Part shown: piece after piece, positions 43,617 to 53,423 of the stretch
Numbering within the stretch: position 1 is the stretch's first letter
Layout of the letters: every line of letters starts with the position of its first letter
Assembly: GCA_018823285.1 (NCBI GenBank)
Contig: JAHJIQ010000016.1
Location: 1-64,000 of the forward strand
DNA from: Pseudomonadota bacterium
Lineage (GTDB): Bacteria > Desulfobacterota > Desulfobulbia > Desulfobulbales > JAGXFP01
Reading direction: 5' to 3'
Length of the DNA stretch: 64,000 nt
Notes under the pieces: generated by a model
Database searches by the model: none
The model's input: only the letters and a program-made list of their open reading frames with translations
What the model was told of the DNA's origin: nothing
Program-made: the position numbers and the translations under genes

Positions 43617-44291
43617 TTAACTGGTGCGATCGTAAAAGTATTTTGCCCATCTTTTGGATGGTGAGGAATTGGATTTATATTCACGATAGAAGTACTGGAC
43701 TTTCTGAACATAGTCCAGGGTCTCCCGGTATTTCGGGACTCTCCCAAGCCTGCTTACTGTGCCAGGTCCTGCATTGTAGGCTGCCAGGGACATCCTCAGG
43801 TTGCCATTGAACATTCCCAGCATTTTTCGTAAGTATCTCGTGCCACCATAAATATTCTGCTTGGGATCGAAAGGATCAAGAACCTGCATGTCATCGGCAG
43901 TAAGCGGCATCAACTGCATCAGTCCAAGAGCGCCTTTCCGTGATACGGCCAGATAGTCGAAATTGGATTCTGCCCGGATAAGTGCTTTCACAAGCCTGGG
44001 GTCAACGTGATGCCGACTTGCGGCACTCCGTATCAGCTGATCATAGGAATCAGGGTTGGGTTCCCAGTCTCCGGATCGGCCGGGAATCATAACCTGGCCG
44101 GTCCGGGTAAATGCGGAAAGCTTGGGTCGAAGCCTGACAACGGGTTCAAACTTTGGATCGTCAGGAATGTTTGAAAAGTGAACTACTCCATTGTCATCTA
44201 CAAAGGTGTAGATGGTGGCATGGGCAGTGAGTGCTGTCAGGAGAGTTGCAAGTACGATTAACATCGTAATAACAACGGCTCTGTTCATCAT
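43617..44291 (-). CDS. Lytic transglycosylase (SLT domain with DUF4124)
   Basis: Exported peptidoglycan lyase of 224 aa. Signal peptide (VVITMLIVLATLLTALTAHA), then a DUF4124 domain (IYTFVDDNGVVHFSNIPDDP), then the SLT domain. Catalytic Glu is in LIRAESNFD (near residue 115), followed by KGALGLMQLMP and YNAGPGTV. It cuts glycan strands during wall growth or recycling. Last intact gene of the block that starts at argB. Confidence 0.93.
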   Translation of the reverse strand: MMNRAVVITMLIVLATLLTALTAHATIYTFVDDNGVVHFSNIPDDPKFEPVVRLRPKLSAFTRTGQVMIPGRSGDWEPNPDSYDQLIRSAASRHHVDPRLVKALIRAESNFDYLAVSRKGALGLMQLMPLTADDMQVLDPFDPKQNIYGGTRYLRKMLGMFNGNLRMSLAAYNAGPGTVSRLGRVPKYRETLDYVQKVQYFYREYKSNSSPSKRWAKYFYDRTS

Positions 44292-44324
44292 AATTTGATT
44301 ATACTATATGCATATTGATATGGT

Positions 44325-44963
44325 TTATCTTTTTTTCCAGTCGGCAAGAAAATTTTCAATTCCGATGTCGGTGAGCGGGTGCTTTGCCAACTGGGCGATA
44401 ACCTTGAAAGGAATGGTTGCAATATCAGCGCCGATCAGGGCCGATTCCACGACATGTACCGGGTTTCTGATACTGGCGACGATGACTTCGCTGGTGAAGC
44501 CGTAATTGTCATTGATGGCCATGATATCGCTGATCAGATCCATTCCGTTCAAGGAGATATCGTCGAGTCTGCCGACAAAAGGACTGATATAGGCAGCGCC
44601 GGCTTTTGCTGCCAGAAGCGCTTGAGATGCGGAGAAGACCAGGGTGACGTTGGTCCGGATCCCTTCGGCGGCAAACAACCGGACCGCTTTCAAACCGTCG
44701 GTGGTCATCGGGACCTTGATCACAATGTTGTCATTTATTTTGGCAAGCTTCTTGCCTTCTGCGACCATGCCGACGGCATCAAGACTGACTACCTCGGCGC
44801 TGATCGGACCGTCAACAATCGAGCAGATCTCTTTTAAAACCTCCTCAAAGACCCTTCCTTCCCTGGCAATCAGGGTTGGATTGGTAGTCACTCCGTCAAC
44901 CATCCCCATATCAACAGCCTGTTTGATCTCATCTATATTGGCAGTATCGATAAAAAACTTCAT
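44325..44963 (-). CDS. Transaldolase / fructose-6-phosphate aldolase family
   Basis: Small Schiff-base aldolase of 212 aa. [26 protein letters not shown], the catalytic Lys in NIVIKVPMT (near residue 84) and [12 protein letters not shown] are characteristic. Members act as transaldolase (TalC) or as fructose-6-phosphate aldolase (Fsa); the two cannot be split safely here. Its ATG overlaps the stop of the YHS gene (ATGA). Confidence 0.92.
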   Translation of the reverse strand: MKFFIDTANIDEIKQAVDMGMVDGVTTNPTLIAREGRVFEEVLKEICSIVDGPISAEVVSLDAVGMVAEGKKLAKINDNIVIKVPMTTDGLKAVRLFAAEGIRTNVTLVFSASQALLAAKAGAAYISPFVGRLDDISLNGMDLISDIMAINDNYGFTSEVIVASIRNPVHVVESALIGADIATIPFKVIAQLAKHPLTDIGIENFLADWKKR

Positions 44964-45226
44964 TTTTGATCTCCTTGTTGAGTAGCGGTATATTTTTTAC
45001 GGCATTCTTGACTGCAAAAATAATGGACCGTGGCACCGAACTTTTCGGTAACGGCCTGTTTCATTGGTATATAAGTGTGGCAGACAGGATCTTCGACCAG
45101 AACATCCTGGGCCGGAAGCTCTCCGCCTCGGGGCTTTGAGGCAACACCTTTTTTCCTGCTACCGGTCAGCAACCGGTAAAGAATATAAAAAAGCAGGGTG
45201 AGTATGACTATCCTGATCGGGGTCAT
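44960..45226 (-). CDS. Membrane-anchored YHS-like metal-binding protein
   Basis: Protein of 88 aa. An N-terminal helix ([18 protein letters not shown]) is followed by a basic linker and a YHS-type motif: [26 protein letters not shown], with three Cys that could bind a metal. YHS domains go with metal handling and redox proteins. ATGA overlaps join it to folK before and the transaldolase after. Confidence 0.8.
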   Translation of the reverse strand: MTPIRIVILTLLFYILYRLLTGSRKKGVASKPRGGELPAQDVLVEDPVCHTYIPMKQAVTEKFGATVHYFCSQECRKKYTATQQGDQK

Positions 45227-45762
45227 TTGGGAGTCACCTCTTTTTCCCAGGCAGTCCTGTAGATCACGTCTCTGCCGGCAAAAGGAAGCGCGCGTAGCAT
45301 CGCAGAGGAGGAAAGATGCAATGCCGGATGCCGGTGGTCCGGCGCGATGTCTGCAAGTGGAGCAAGAACAAAATGTCTCTTGTGCATTTCCGGGTGGGGA
45401 AGAATGAGTCTTTCTTCTGCAATGACCAGATCATCGTAATACAAAAGATCCAGATCAATGGTTCTGTCAACGGTCAACTCCCGATTCCGGCCGAGTGTGT
45501 TCTCTATACCCATGGTTGCCTCAAGCAACGTCTGCGGATCAAGGTTTGTCTCAATGGCCCCGACAGCATTCGTAAACCATTGTTCAGAAAAGTCCTGGCA
45601 CTCGACATGGAGATCAGTTTTTCTGACCGGTTTTGACATGTATGGGGCAGAAAGAGTCAGAGGGGTTATTCCTTTGACATTGCCTAGTAGCTTCCAGGCC
45701 TTTTCAAGATACTGGCGTCCATCCCCAATGTTGGAACCCAGGGCGATAAAAACCAGCGACAT
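45223..45762 (-). CDS. folK: Hydroxymethyl-dihydropterin pyrophosphokinase
   Basis: Folate-pathway kinase of 179 aa that transfers pyrophosphate from ATP to 6-hydroxymethyl-dihydropterin. The signature GRNRELTVDRTIDLDLLYYDD (metal Asp pair) and the N-terminal ALGSNIGDGRQYL are present. Its start overlaps the stop of dapL by one base. Confidence 0.95.
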   Translation of the reverse strand: MSLVFIALGSNIGDGRQYLEKAWKLLGNVKGITPLTLSAPYMSKPVRKTDLHVECQDFSEQWFTNAVGAIETNLDPQTLLEATMGIENTLGRNRELTVDRTIDLDLLYYDDLVIAEERLILPHPEMHKRHFVLAPLADIAPDHRHPALHLSSSAMLRALPFAGRDVIYRTAWEKEVTPK

Positions 45763-46931
45763 CAGAAGCCGATTTCCCGGATACGGTCGATGGCTTCCTG
45801 CAGTCTTTCTTTTGAAACAGTGAGAGCGATGCGAAAATATCCTTCTCCAGGTCCCCCGAAACCGTTGCCCGGGGTGGTCACGATGCCCGCGTTTTCCAGC
45901 AGGTGCGCGACAGTTCCGGCAGAGTCATACCCTTTCGGAGTTTCGACCCAGACATAGAAGGTGGCCTTGGGGCATTCTGCCTTCAATCCCAATTTGGCCA
46001 GCCCGTTTAAGACAACGTCTCTTCGCTCGGTGTAGATTGTCTGCATCCTGGCAAGCCATGACGCATCATCGCGCATGGCTTCAATTCCTGCCACCTGGAT
46101 TGCCTCAAAGATCCCGGAATCGATATTGCTCTTGATCTGTCCGAGCCCGCCGATAATTGAGGCATTCCCTGCAGCCCAGCCGATACGCCAGCCGGTCATG
46201 TTGTAGGTTTTTGACAGGGAGTGAAACTCGATTCCGACCTCCATGGCCCCGGGTATTTCCAGGAAGCTCAGAGGAACATAGCCGTCAAAGGACATTTCCG
46301 AATAGGCGAAATCATGGCAGATCATGATGTTGTGGGCATTGGCAAAGGCAACGACTTTTTCGAAGAATTCCCGGGTGGCGACAGCGGCTGTCGGATTATT
46401 CGGGTAATTCAGGAACATCATTTTGGCCTTTGTCAAAACGTCGGCGGGGATCGCATCGAGATCAGGGAGAAAACCGTTCTCCTTGCGCAGAGGCATCTCA
46501 TAAGGGACTCCACCGGCAAACAGGGTCGCGATCTTGTAGACCGGATACGCCGGACTGGGAACCAGAACAACATCTCCCGGGTTGATAAAAGCCAGAGGGA
46601 TATGAGCGATTCCTTCCTTGGAGCCGATGAGTGAAACCACTTCCTTGACCGGATCAAGCTTTATACCGCAACGTTTGTTGTACCAGGCACTGACCGCCTC
46701 CCTGAACCTGTTCATCCCGGAATAACTCGGGTATCGGTGATATGCTGGAATCTTTGCCGCCTCGGCCAGCTTGCTGATAATGTGGTCCGGGGTGGGCAAG
46801 TCGGGGTCACCGACGCCAAGATCGATAACGTCAACCCCTCTTGCTTTGACGGCATCTTTTTTTCTGTCCAGTTCGGCAAAAAGATACGGCGGGAGCTGCT
46901 TCAGTCTGTCTGCTTTTTCTATCGTGATCAT
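45762..46931 (-). CDS. dapL: LL-diaminopimelate aminotransferase
   Basis: PLP aminotransferase of 389 aa that makes LL-diaminopimelate directly from tetrahydrodipicolinate, bypassing succinylase steps. PLP Lys in FHSLSKTYNMTGWRIGW (near residue 236), GVGDPDLPTPDHI near the start and LNYPNNPTAAVA in the middle match the DapL group used by Desulfobacterota and others. Its position after dapB and dapA confirms the assignment over other class I enzymes. Confidence 0.93.
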   Translation of the reverse strand: MITIEKADRLKQLPPYLFAELDRKKDAVKARGVDVIDLGVGDPDLPTPDHIISKLAEAAKIPAYHRYPSYSGMNRFREAVSAWYNKRCGIKLDPVKEVVSLIGSKEGIAHIPLAFINPGDVVLVPSPAYPVYKIATLFAGGVPYEMPLRKENGFLPDLDAIPADVLTKAKMMFLNYPNNPTAAVATREFFEKVVAFANAHNIMICHDFAYSEMSFDGYVPLSFLEIPGAMEVGIEFHSLSKTYNMTGWRIGWAAGNASIIGGLGQIKSNIDSGIFEAIQVAGIEAMRDDASWLARMQTIYTERRDVVLNGLAKLGLKAECPKATFYVWVETPKGYDSAGTVAHLLENAGIVTTPGNGFGGPGEGYFRIALTVSKERLQEAIDRIREIGF

Positions 46932-46961
46932 TTGTTTTTGAAATTCCTTGCTAAGAGAAGA

Positions 46962-47771
46962 TTAAAGGTCTTGAAGATTCAGGACGTCAAACATGGTGTA
47001 CATGCCATTCTGCTTGCCGGCGATCCAGGCTGCGGCGAGTGCGGCACCGCGGGCGAAATTGTCACGGTTGTGTGCCCGGTGCGTGATTTCAAGCCGTTCG
47101 CCGGCTCCGGCATAATAGACGGTATGTTCACCAACAATATCACCGGCCCGGATGGTCTGAATACCGATCTCCTTGTCGCCTCTCTCGCCGATGATGCCAT
47201 GCCTTTCAAAAACCCCGACCTTGTTCAGATCGCGCTTTACGCCTTCGGCAACCATTTCGCCCAGTTTCAGGGCGGTGCCGCTGGGGGCGTCTTTCTTCAT
47301 CCGGTGATGAGCTTCAACGATTTCGATATCGTATGCGTCGCCAAGGATCGAAGCGACTTTCCTGGCCACCTTGAACAATACATTCACTCCGACAGCCATA
47401 TTCGGGGACTGGACGCAAGGGAAGTTTGCGGAGAGGGTTTTCAGCTCGGCAAGATTCTCCTGACTGAGTCCGGTGGTCCCAATCACCATCGCTTTCCCAT
47501 GCTCGGCTGCGATACGGGCAAATTTCATGGTGGCTTCGTGAAAGGTGAAATCAATGATCACATCTCCCTGGTCGATGATTTTCAGAAGATCGTCTGAAAG
47601 GGAGGCGCCCACCGGACCGACCCCGGCCAGTTCACCAAGATCTTTGCCGATCTCGGGGTTGCCCGGTTGTTCAAAACCACCGACCAGCTGGAGATCCGGG
47701 TGCTGGTCGACCATAAATGAGATGCGTCTGCCCATTCTGCCGGCAGCGCCGGCCACAATGACTTTCGTCAT
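46962..47771 (-). CDS. dapB: 4-hydroxy-tetrahydrodipicolinate reductase
   Basis: Enzyme of 269 aa of lysine/diaminopimelate synthesis. N-terminal KVIVAGAAGRMGRRI nucleotide site, DFTFHEATM, and the signature EAHHRMKKDAPSGTAL with catalytic His/Lys are present. ATG 47771 is chosen because AGGAG stands 7 bases before it; an ATG at 47789 adds six residues. Confidence 0.96.
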   Translation of the reverse strand: MTKVIVAGAAGRMGRRISFMVDQHPDLQLVGGFEQPGNPEIGKDLGELAGVGPVGASLSDDLLKIIDQGDVIIDFTFHEATMKFARIAAEHGKAMVIGTTGLSQENLAELKTLSANFPCVQSPNMAVGVNVLFKVARKVASILGDAYDIEIVEAHHRMKKDAPSGTALKLGEMVAEGVKRDLNKVGVFERHGIIGERGDKEIGIQTIRAGDIVGEHTVYYAGAGERLEITHRAHNRDNFARGAALAAAWIAGKQNGMYTMFDVLNLQDL

Positions 47772-47798
47772 GATTTGCTCCTGGTTCATTAGAGAGAT

Positions 47799-48680
47799 TC
47801 AAATTAGTCCGTAGGCTGTGAGGGCCTGCTTCAGCTTGTCAAGAGTGTCCGGCGCCATGGTATAAAGAGGCAGACGAGGGTTAGCCGCCTTGATCTTGCC
47901 CATCAGGGCTAGAGCAGTCTTGGCAGGGACCGGATTGGTATCGAAGAACATCGCTTTAATCAGGGGGACCATTTTGTAGTGCAGTTTCCGTGCACCATCA
48001 TAGTCACCGGCCAGCGCGGCATTCATCATCGCCGACATGTCTGCCGGGGCAACGTTCGAGGTCACGGAGATAACCCCTTTACCCCCGATGGCGACAGTGG
48101 CCATCGATGTCGGGTCATCTCCCGAGAGGACAATAAAGTCCGGGGGGCAGAGTCTGATCACATCACTGATCTGGTTCAAGTCCCCGGTCGCCTCCTTGAT
48201 TCCGACAATATTCGGGATCTGGGCGCAACGGGCAACGGTTGACGGAAGCATGTTGATGCTGGTCCGGCTGGGCACGTTGTACATGATAATCGGAATATCA
48301 ACCGCTTCGGCAACTGCCTTGAAATGCTGGTACAAACCTTCCTGGGAAGGTTTATTGTAATAAGGGGTGATGATCAGAGCACCATCGGCACCTGCCTGTT
48401 TGGCATGGCGGGTCAGTTCAATTGTTTCAGACGTGGAGTTGGAACCGGTTCCGGCAATCACCGGCACCCGCCGGTTCACAACCTTGATGGTATGCTCAAC
48501 CACTTCGTGGTGTTCCTCGTGGGACAGGGTTGCCGATTCACCGGTGGTGCCGCAGGGTACGATCCCGTGGGTGCCTCCTGCAATCTGGAATTCAATAAGG
48601 TCGGCCAGTTCCTGTTTATCAACCTTGCCTTCGGTAAACGGGGTAACGATGGCTACATAGGCTCCTTTGAACTGGGTCAT
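47799..48680 (-). CDS. dapA: 4-hydroxy-tetrahydrodipicolinate synthase
   Basis: Schiff-base aldolase of 293 aa condensing pyruvate and aspartate semialdehyde. CGTTGESATLSHEEH, TPYYNKPSQEGLYQHF, YNVPSRTSINM and the Lys of GIKEATGDL (near residue 161) are all in place. A small hairpin in the preceding gap separates it from dapF. Confidence 0.97.
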   Translation of the reverse strand: MTQFKGAYVAIVTPFTEGKVDKQELADLIEFQIAGGTHGIVPCGTTGESATLSHEEHHEVVEHTIKVVNRRVPVIAGTGSNSTSETIELTRHAKQAGADGALIITPYYNKPSQEGLYQHFKAVAEAVDIPIIMYNVPSRTSINMLPSTVARCAQIPNIVGIKEATGDLNQISDVIRLCPPDFIVLSGDDPTSMATVAIGGKGVISVTSNVAPADMSAMMNAALAGDYDGARKLHYKMVPLIKAMFFDTNPVPAKTALALMGKIKAANPRLPLYTMAPDTLDKLKQALTAYGLI

Positions 48681-48718
48681 GATATTCTCCTGATCATAAA
48701 TTAAATAATATAATGGAA

Positions 48719-48750
48719 AGCGACCTGTCTTTATTACGAGACTGGTCGCT
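48719..48750 (-). other. Intercistronic hairpin between dapF and dapA
   Basis: AGCGACC-GTCT arms pair with AGAC-GGTCGCT over an 8-base loop with one mismatch. No T tail follows, so a processing or attenuation element is more likely than a terminator. Confidence 0.5.
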
Positions 48751-48796
48751 AAAAAGCAAATAAAACCTTCAGAGATTTCAACAATACAACCGCGAC

Positions 48797-49663
48797 TTAC
48801 AGGGCTTCCGGCAGAATCTTCCCTTCATAGATGAAGCTTGCCGGACCCTCCAGAAAAACTTCGGAAATTCTCTGTTCGTGTTGAACTGCGACAATCCCCT
48901 GCTGCAGACCGGGATCAACATCGAGCAGGGTAAAATGAATGATCAGCTGTTCTCCGCCGGAAGTCCGGACCTTTACCGGTGAAGTAACATGCCCGTGCAG
49001 GGCGGCGATCAGGGCAGAAGCCACCGCACCGGTGCCGCAGGCCTGGGTTTCGTTTTCCACACCTCTTTCATAGGTCCTGACGTAAAGTTCTTCTTTCGGC
49101 AACTGCACAAAGTTTACATTTGTGCCTGCAGGCTCGAACAACTTGTGGTGTCGAATAAGCCGCCCCATCTCAACAACAGGGGATTTACTGTTGTCATCAA
49201 CAAAATACACGGCATGGGGAACTCCGGTATTAATCGAGTGAACTTCTACCTGTTGGCCGGCAACGTCAATTGAACGGGCCATGATGATGTCAGATGGCGG
49301 GGTGAGACGGATTTTGACCGAGAGGCCCGACATTTCGGCAGAAATCAAACCTGCAATGGTTTCAAACTTCATGGAGGCCGGGGCGATATCCCTGCTGAAC
49401 GCGAAGCGGGCGGCACAGCGAGCACCGTTGCCGCACATTTCAGCCTCGCTGCCGTCAGCGTTGTAAAAATGCCAGCGGAAATCCGCCTGGTCCGAATTTT
49501 CGATCAGAATCAGCCCATCGGCGCCGACGGAAAACTGTCGCCTGCACACCCTTCGGGCCAGGTGTGACATTTCATCTTTTCTGATTGTGCCGTTCCGGTT
49601 GTCAATGAGAATAAAATCATTGCCGGTGCCGCTCATCTTGGTGAATGGGATCGGGAATTCCAT
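48797..49663 (-). CDS. dapF: Diaminopimelate epimerase
   Basis: Epimerase of 288 aa that converts LL- to meso-diaminopimelate. The two catalytic Cys lie in MCGNGARCAARF and QACGTGAVASAL; FTKMSGTGNDFILIDN is the typical start. The ATG at 49663 is preferred; upstream codons run back into lysA. Gap to lysA is 13 bp. Confidence 0.96.
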   Translation of the reverse strand: MEFPIPFTKMSGTGNDFILIDNRNGTIRKDEMSHLARRVCRRQFSVGADGLILIENSDQADFRWHFYNADGSEAEMCGNGARCAARFAFSRDIAPASMKFETIAGLISAEMSGLSVKIRLTPPSDIIMARSIDVAGQQVEVHSINTGVPHAVYFVDDNSKSPVVEMGRLIRHHKLFEPAGTNVNFVQLPKEELYVRTYERGVENETQACGTGAVASALIAALHGHVTSPVKVRTSGGEQLIIHFTLLDVDPGLQQGIVAVQHEQRISEVFLEGPASFIYEGKILPEAL

Positions 49664-49676
49664 GGTACCTGCACGA

Positions 49677-50933
49677 TTATTTGAGAAAATCCGGGATAGC
49701 TTCATCCCGGATAAGGGTTTCGTATGACTCACGGCGGCGGATGGTATGGAAGGTTTCACCATCCACCAGAATCTCGGCAGCCCGAGGCCTTGAGTTGTAA
49801 TTGGATGACATGCTGAACCCGTAGGCTCCTGCGCTCATCACGGCCAGCAGATCTCCCTGCTCACAGACCGGGACCTGTTGGTCGCGGGCCAGGAAATCGC
49901 CGGTTTCGCAGATTGGACCGACCACATCAGCCACCTGATAATCTGTCTTTGCTGCATCAACCGCGAGAATTGCATGATACGCACCGTAAAGACTGGGGCG
50001 GGCAAGGTCATTCATCCCGGCATCAACGATCACAAATTTTTTGGTGGGCCCCTCTTTGGTATATTGGACCCTGGTAACCATAATTCCCGCGTTCCCAACT
50101 ATAACGCGACCGGGCTCCAGGATCAAGGTGCAGTTGAGGTTGCCAAGTTCTTCCCGGATCGCTTTCGCGTATTCTTCCGGATGAGGAGGTTCCTCCAGAT
50201 TGTACTGAATTCCAAGGCCGCCCCCCAGATCGAGATGAGTGATCTCGATTCCCTGTTCAAACAATGTGCTTATAAAGACTTTCAGCTTGCGCAGTGACTC
50301 GATGAACGGGGCCACGGTAGTCAACTGGGAGCCGATGTGGCAGCTGACCCCCTGAATCCTGATGTTGTTTAGCCCTCGGGCTTTCACATAGACCTTGACC
50401 GCATCCTGAATGGGAATACCGAACTTGTTTTTGGCAAGCCCCGTGGAAATGTAGGCATGGGTTTTCGGGTCTACATCAGGGTTGACCCTGAAGGAAACCG
50501 GGGCGGTAACCCCCAGAGAGGCTGCAACTTCCTGCAGAGCGTCAAGCTCCTGCTCCGATTCAACATTGAACTGGAGAATTTTTTCTTTCAGACCGTATGC
50601 CAGTTCCTCCCTGGTTTTACCAACCCCGGAAAAAACAATCTTTTTCGGATCAATGCCTGCCTTTAACGCCCTGAAGAGCTCGCCACCGGAGACAATGTCT
50701 GCGCCGCCGCCAAGGGTTGCGAACAGGCGGAGAATGGCCAGGTTGGAACAGGATTTTACCGCGAAGCAGCTGAGATGAGGCATGCCCTGAAATGGTTCGT
50801 CAAATGCCTTGAAATGATGGCGAAGGGTGGCGGCGCTGTAAAGATAGAAAGGTGTGCCCATTTCCGCGGCGATTTTTTTTACCGGCACCGACTCGCAGTG
50901 CAGTTCGTGATGCTGAAAGTTAAAGTGATTCAT
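49677..50933 (-). CDS. lysA: Diaminopimelate decarboxylase
   Basis: PLP enzyme of 418 aa, last step to lysine. The PLP Lys is in SCFAVKSCSNLAILR (near residue 58), HIGSQL and LDLGGGLGIQY follow, and the CETGDFLARDQ active Cys is near the end. Its first 14 bp overlap the FN3 lipoprotein gene, so it is translated together with it. Confidence 0.96.
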   Translation of the reverse strand: MNHFNFQHHELHCESVPVKKIAAEMGTPFYLYSAATLRHHFKAFDEPFQGMPHLSCFAVKSCSNLAILRLFATLGGGADIVSGGELFRALKAGIDPKKIVFSGVGKTREELAYGLKEKILQFNVESEQELDALQEVAASLGVTAPVSFRVNPDVDPKTHAYISTGLAKNKFGIPIQDAVKVYVKARGLNNIRIQGVSCHIGSQLTTVAPFIESLRKLKVFISTLFEQGIEITHLDLGGGLGIQYNLEEPPHPEEYAKAIREELGNLNCTLILEPGRVIVGNAGIMVTRVQYTKEGPTKKFVIVDAGMNDLARPSLYGAYHAILAVDAAKTDYQVADVVGPICETGDFLARDQQVPVCEQGDLLAVMSAGAYGFSMSSNYNSRPRAAEILVDGETFHTIRRRESYETLIRDEAIPDFLK

Positions 50934-52029
50934 TGTTCTGTCTTTCCCGTTTAATTTTTACTTCCCAGGAGAAGGGACTCAAGTTTGGTGGGTTTGCAGT
51001 ATCAAATGACTTGACCGTATAATTCCAGGTGGAGCCAGGTTCCGGCAGGTGGTGGTCGGTAAAACTTGTTGCAGGAGTTTTTACCGAGCCGATTTCTATA
51101 TAATCAAGGTCCTGCTCTTCTTTTGCCTCCCGACCAGGTTCCGGAGCGCGGTAGGCGTTTCTTCTGAACACAAGGTATCCGGCGAGATCCTCTGCAAAAA
51201 CCGGGTCCCAGAAGAGGCTGGTTCCATCGGAGGTTCTGATTGCTTTCAGACCACGGGGAGCGGGGGGCGGAGTCAAATCCGACGGGGTGGCCTCAACCAA
51301 CTCGCTGAAACGGCCGCCACCGCCTTCTGCGTGAGTGGCCATAACCAGGTAGCGGTAGCGGGTGCCGTTCACGACCCGCCGATCGTGATATTCCGTGCCC
51401 GACATCGGTTCACCGAGCGGTACAGGCTGCCCATCACCGGAAGTCCGATAAATTCTGTAGGCGATTGTTCCGGTCTGGGTCTGGCCGTCAATGTCAGTAT
51501 TGACGGCCTGCCAGGAGAGAGAAACTATCCCGTCCCCGGCATTGGCTGTGAATCCGGCAGGTGACGCCAGGGGGATCCGCCAGACCTGGCTGACGGGGTC
51601 GGACGGCAGACTGACCACATTCCATCCCATGCTGGAAAAAACCCGGTAATAATAGCGGTGGCCCGGTTGCAGTTCCAGGTCACGAAAGCTCGCCCGGCGA
51701 CCGGCGGCATCAGCAGGCAGGGTGCCACCGGTAATTCTGGCCGCCTTGCTGTAGGCGATCGGGCATTCACGGCAGGATTCATCTGCCCGGTATACCGCTT
51801 TTTCAACGAGAAAATGGGACAGACTTTTCAGGCGCCCGCCCTGTTCCGTGCGGTCCGGCCAACTCCAGCTGAGAGTGATTCCGGTGTCATCCGCCTGGGC
51901 GCGAAGATCGGTGATCCTGGCCGGAACAACCGACTGCGGAGGGACCGGTCTGGTTTTTCTGCCGCAGCTCCCGAGCAAAAGCCCGGCAGACAGGATCAGC
52001 AGCCAGGCTATGGTTCGACATCGGCGCAT
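50920..52029 (-). CDS. Fibronectin type III lipoprotein
   Basis: Lipoprotein of 369 aa. Signal peptide WLLILSAGLLLGSC ends in the lipobox LLGSC, lipid on Cys-22. It then carries about three fibronectin type III-like domains (Trp/Tyr pattern ITLSWSWPD..., GIVSLSWQAVNTD, GTSLFWDPVFAEDLAGYLVF). No enzyme motif is seen; a surface binding or spacer role is likely. Its presence between argH and lysA inside an amino-acid operon is unexplained but appears to be fixed by the 14-bp overlap with lysA. Confidence 0.85.
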   Translation of the reverse strand: MRRCRTIAWLLILSAGLLLGSCGRKTRPVPPQSVVPARITDLRAQADDTGITLSWSWPDRTEQGGRLKSLSHFLVEKAVYRADESCRECPIAYSKAARITGGTLPADAAGRRASFRDLELQPGHRYYYRVFSSMGWNVVSLPSDPVSQVWRIPLASPAGFTANAGDGIVSLSWQAVNTDIDGQTQTGTIAYRIYRTSGDGQPVPLGEPMSGTEYHDRRVVNGTRYRYLVMATHAEGGGGRFSELVEATPSDLTPPPAPRGLKAIRTSDGTSLFWDPVFAEDLAGYLVFRRNAYRAPEPGREAKEEQDLDYIEIGSVKTPATSFTDHHLPEPGSTWNYTVKSFDTANPPNLSPFSWEVKIKRERQNNESL

Positions 52030-52037
52030 CTGTTTAT

Positions 52038-53420
52038 TTACAGGCCCAGAGATTTTTCGGCATCGGCCACTGCCTTTTCAACCCGGCTTGTTGAAGTGCC
52101 TCCCGTGGATGTTCTGCTGTTTACAGAGCCCTCGACAGTCAGGAGGACGAAAATATCTTCATCGATATCTGCAGAAAAAACTCTCAGTTCATCAAGGGTG
52201 AGATCAGTCAGGTCCTTTCCCTGGTCAATACAGTAGGCGACACTCTTGCCGACGATGGAATGGGCTTCACGGAAGGGGATGTTTTTGCCCACCAGATAGT
52301 CGGCCATATCCGTTGCCGTCATGTACCCGCCGCCACTGACGGCATTTGCCAGCCGGGCGGTGTTGAATTCGGTATGATTCAGCATTTCGGCGGTAATTGA
52401 AAGACAGGCGCTCACCGTGTCGATGGTGTCAAAAAGAGGCTCCTTGTCTTCCTGCAGGTCACGGTTATAGGTGAGCGGCAGCCCTTTCATGATGGTCAGC
52501 AGGGAGACCAGATTACCGGTGACCCTCCCGGTTTTCCCTCGCACCAGCTCCGGGATGTCCGGGTTTTTCTTCTGCGGCATGATGCTGCTGCCGGTGCAGT
52601 AGCTGTCGGCAAGCCTCACAAAGGAAAATTCTTCACTGGACCAGAGAACAAGTTCCTCGGACAAACGGCTCAGGTGAATTTGGATAAGCGCTGCCGCCGA
52701 GGCAAATTCAATGGCAAAATCCCGGTCGCCGACGGTGTCCATGCTGTTGGCGGTGACGGCCGGAAAGCCAAGTTCTGCTGCCACTGATTCCCGGTCAATG
52801 GGTAGACCTGTTCCCGCCAGTGCGGCAGAACCGAGGGGCATGATATTCACCCGTTTCAGGCAATCGGCGAGTCGCTGCCGGTCACGGCCGAACATTTCGA
52901 AATAGGCGAGAAGATGATGGGAAAGAAGGACGGGTTGCGCCCTCTGGAGGTGGGTGTAGCCCGGCATGATCACGCCAAGATTTTTCCTGGCCAGTTGCAC
53001 AAATGCCTTCTGTAGAGCGATGAGCAGGTCGGTCTGCTCGGCAATTACATCTCGTAGATAGAGGCGGATATCAAGAGCCACCTGATCGTTTCTGCTTCTG
53101 GCGGTATGCAGTTTCATCCCTGCCGGGCCAATTTTTTCCACCAGCGCTTTTTCGATATTCATGTGAATATCTTCGAGTTCAGGGCGGAAGGTGAACCTGC
53201 CTTCTTCGATCTCCTTTTCGATTTCCTGCAGGCCGGCTATGATCCGACTGCTCTCTTCGTTACTGATCAATCCTTGTCTGCCGAGCATCCGGGCGTGGGC
53301 AATACTGCCCATGATGTCATGCCGGTAGAGGCGGGCGTCATAATCAATCGATGCGGTAAAGGATTCAACGGAGGCGGCGGTTCGCGATGAAAAACGTCCT
53401 CCCCAGAGCTTGTCGGACAT
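52038..53420 (-). CDS. argH: Argininosuccinate lyase
   Basis: Enzyme of 460 aa that cleaves argininosuccinate to arginine and fumarate. KLWGGRF start, [12 protein letters not shown], and the signature [12 protein letters not shown] (near residue 280) with catalytic Ser are present. It follows argG after 3 bp. Confidence 0.97.
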   Translation of the reverse strand: MSDKLWGGRFSSRTAASVESFTASIDYDARLYRHDIMGSIAHARMLGRQGLISNEESSRIIAGLQEIEKEIEEGRFTFRPELEDIHMNIEKALVEKIGPAGMKLHTARSRNDQVALDIRLYLRDVIAEQTDLLIALQKAFVQLARKNLGVIMPGYTHLQRAQPVLLSHHLLAYFEMFGRDRQRLADCLKRVNIMPLGSAALAGTGLPIDRESVAAELGFPAVTANSMDTVGDRDFAIEFASAAALIQIHLSRLSEELVLWSSEEFSFVRLADSYCTGSSIMPQKKNPDIPELVRGKTGRVTGNLVSLLTIMKGLPLTYNRDLQEDKEPLFDTIDTVSACLSITAEMLNHTEFNTARLANAVSGGGYMTATDMADYLVGKNIPFREAHSIVGKSVAYCIDQGKDLTDLTLDELRVFSADIDEDIFVLLTVEGSVNSRTSTGGTSTSRVEKAVADAEKSLGL

Positions 53421-53423
53421 GGC

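Noticed and set aside
46737..47597. Plus-strand open frame opposite dapL-dapB
   Set aside because: It spans two convincing genes on the other strand and shows no family motif.
48681..48796. Lysine riboswitch before dapA
   Set aside because: The gap of 116 bp holds one imperfect hairpin only; a lysine riboswitch needs about 170 bases with five helices.
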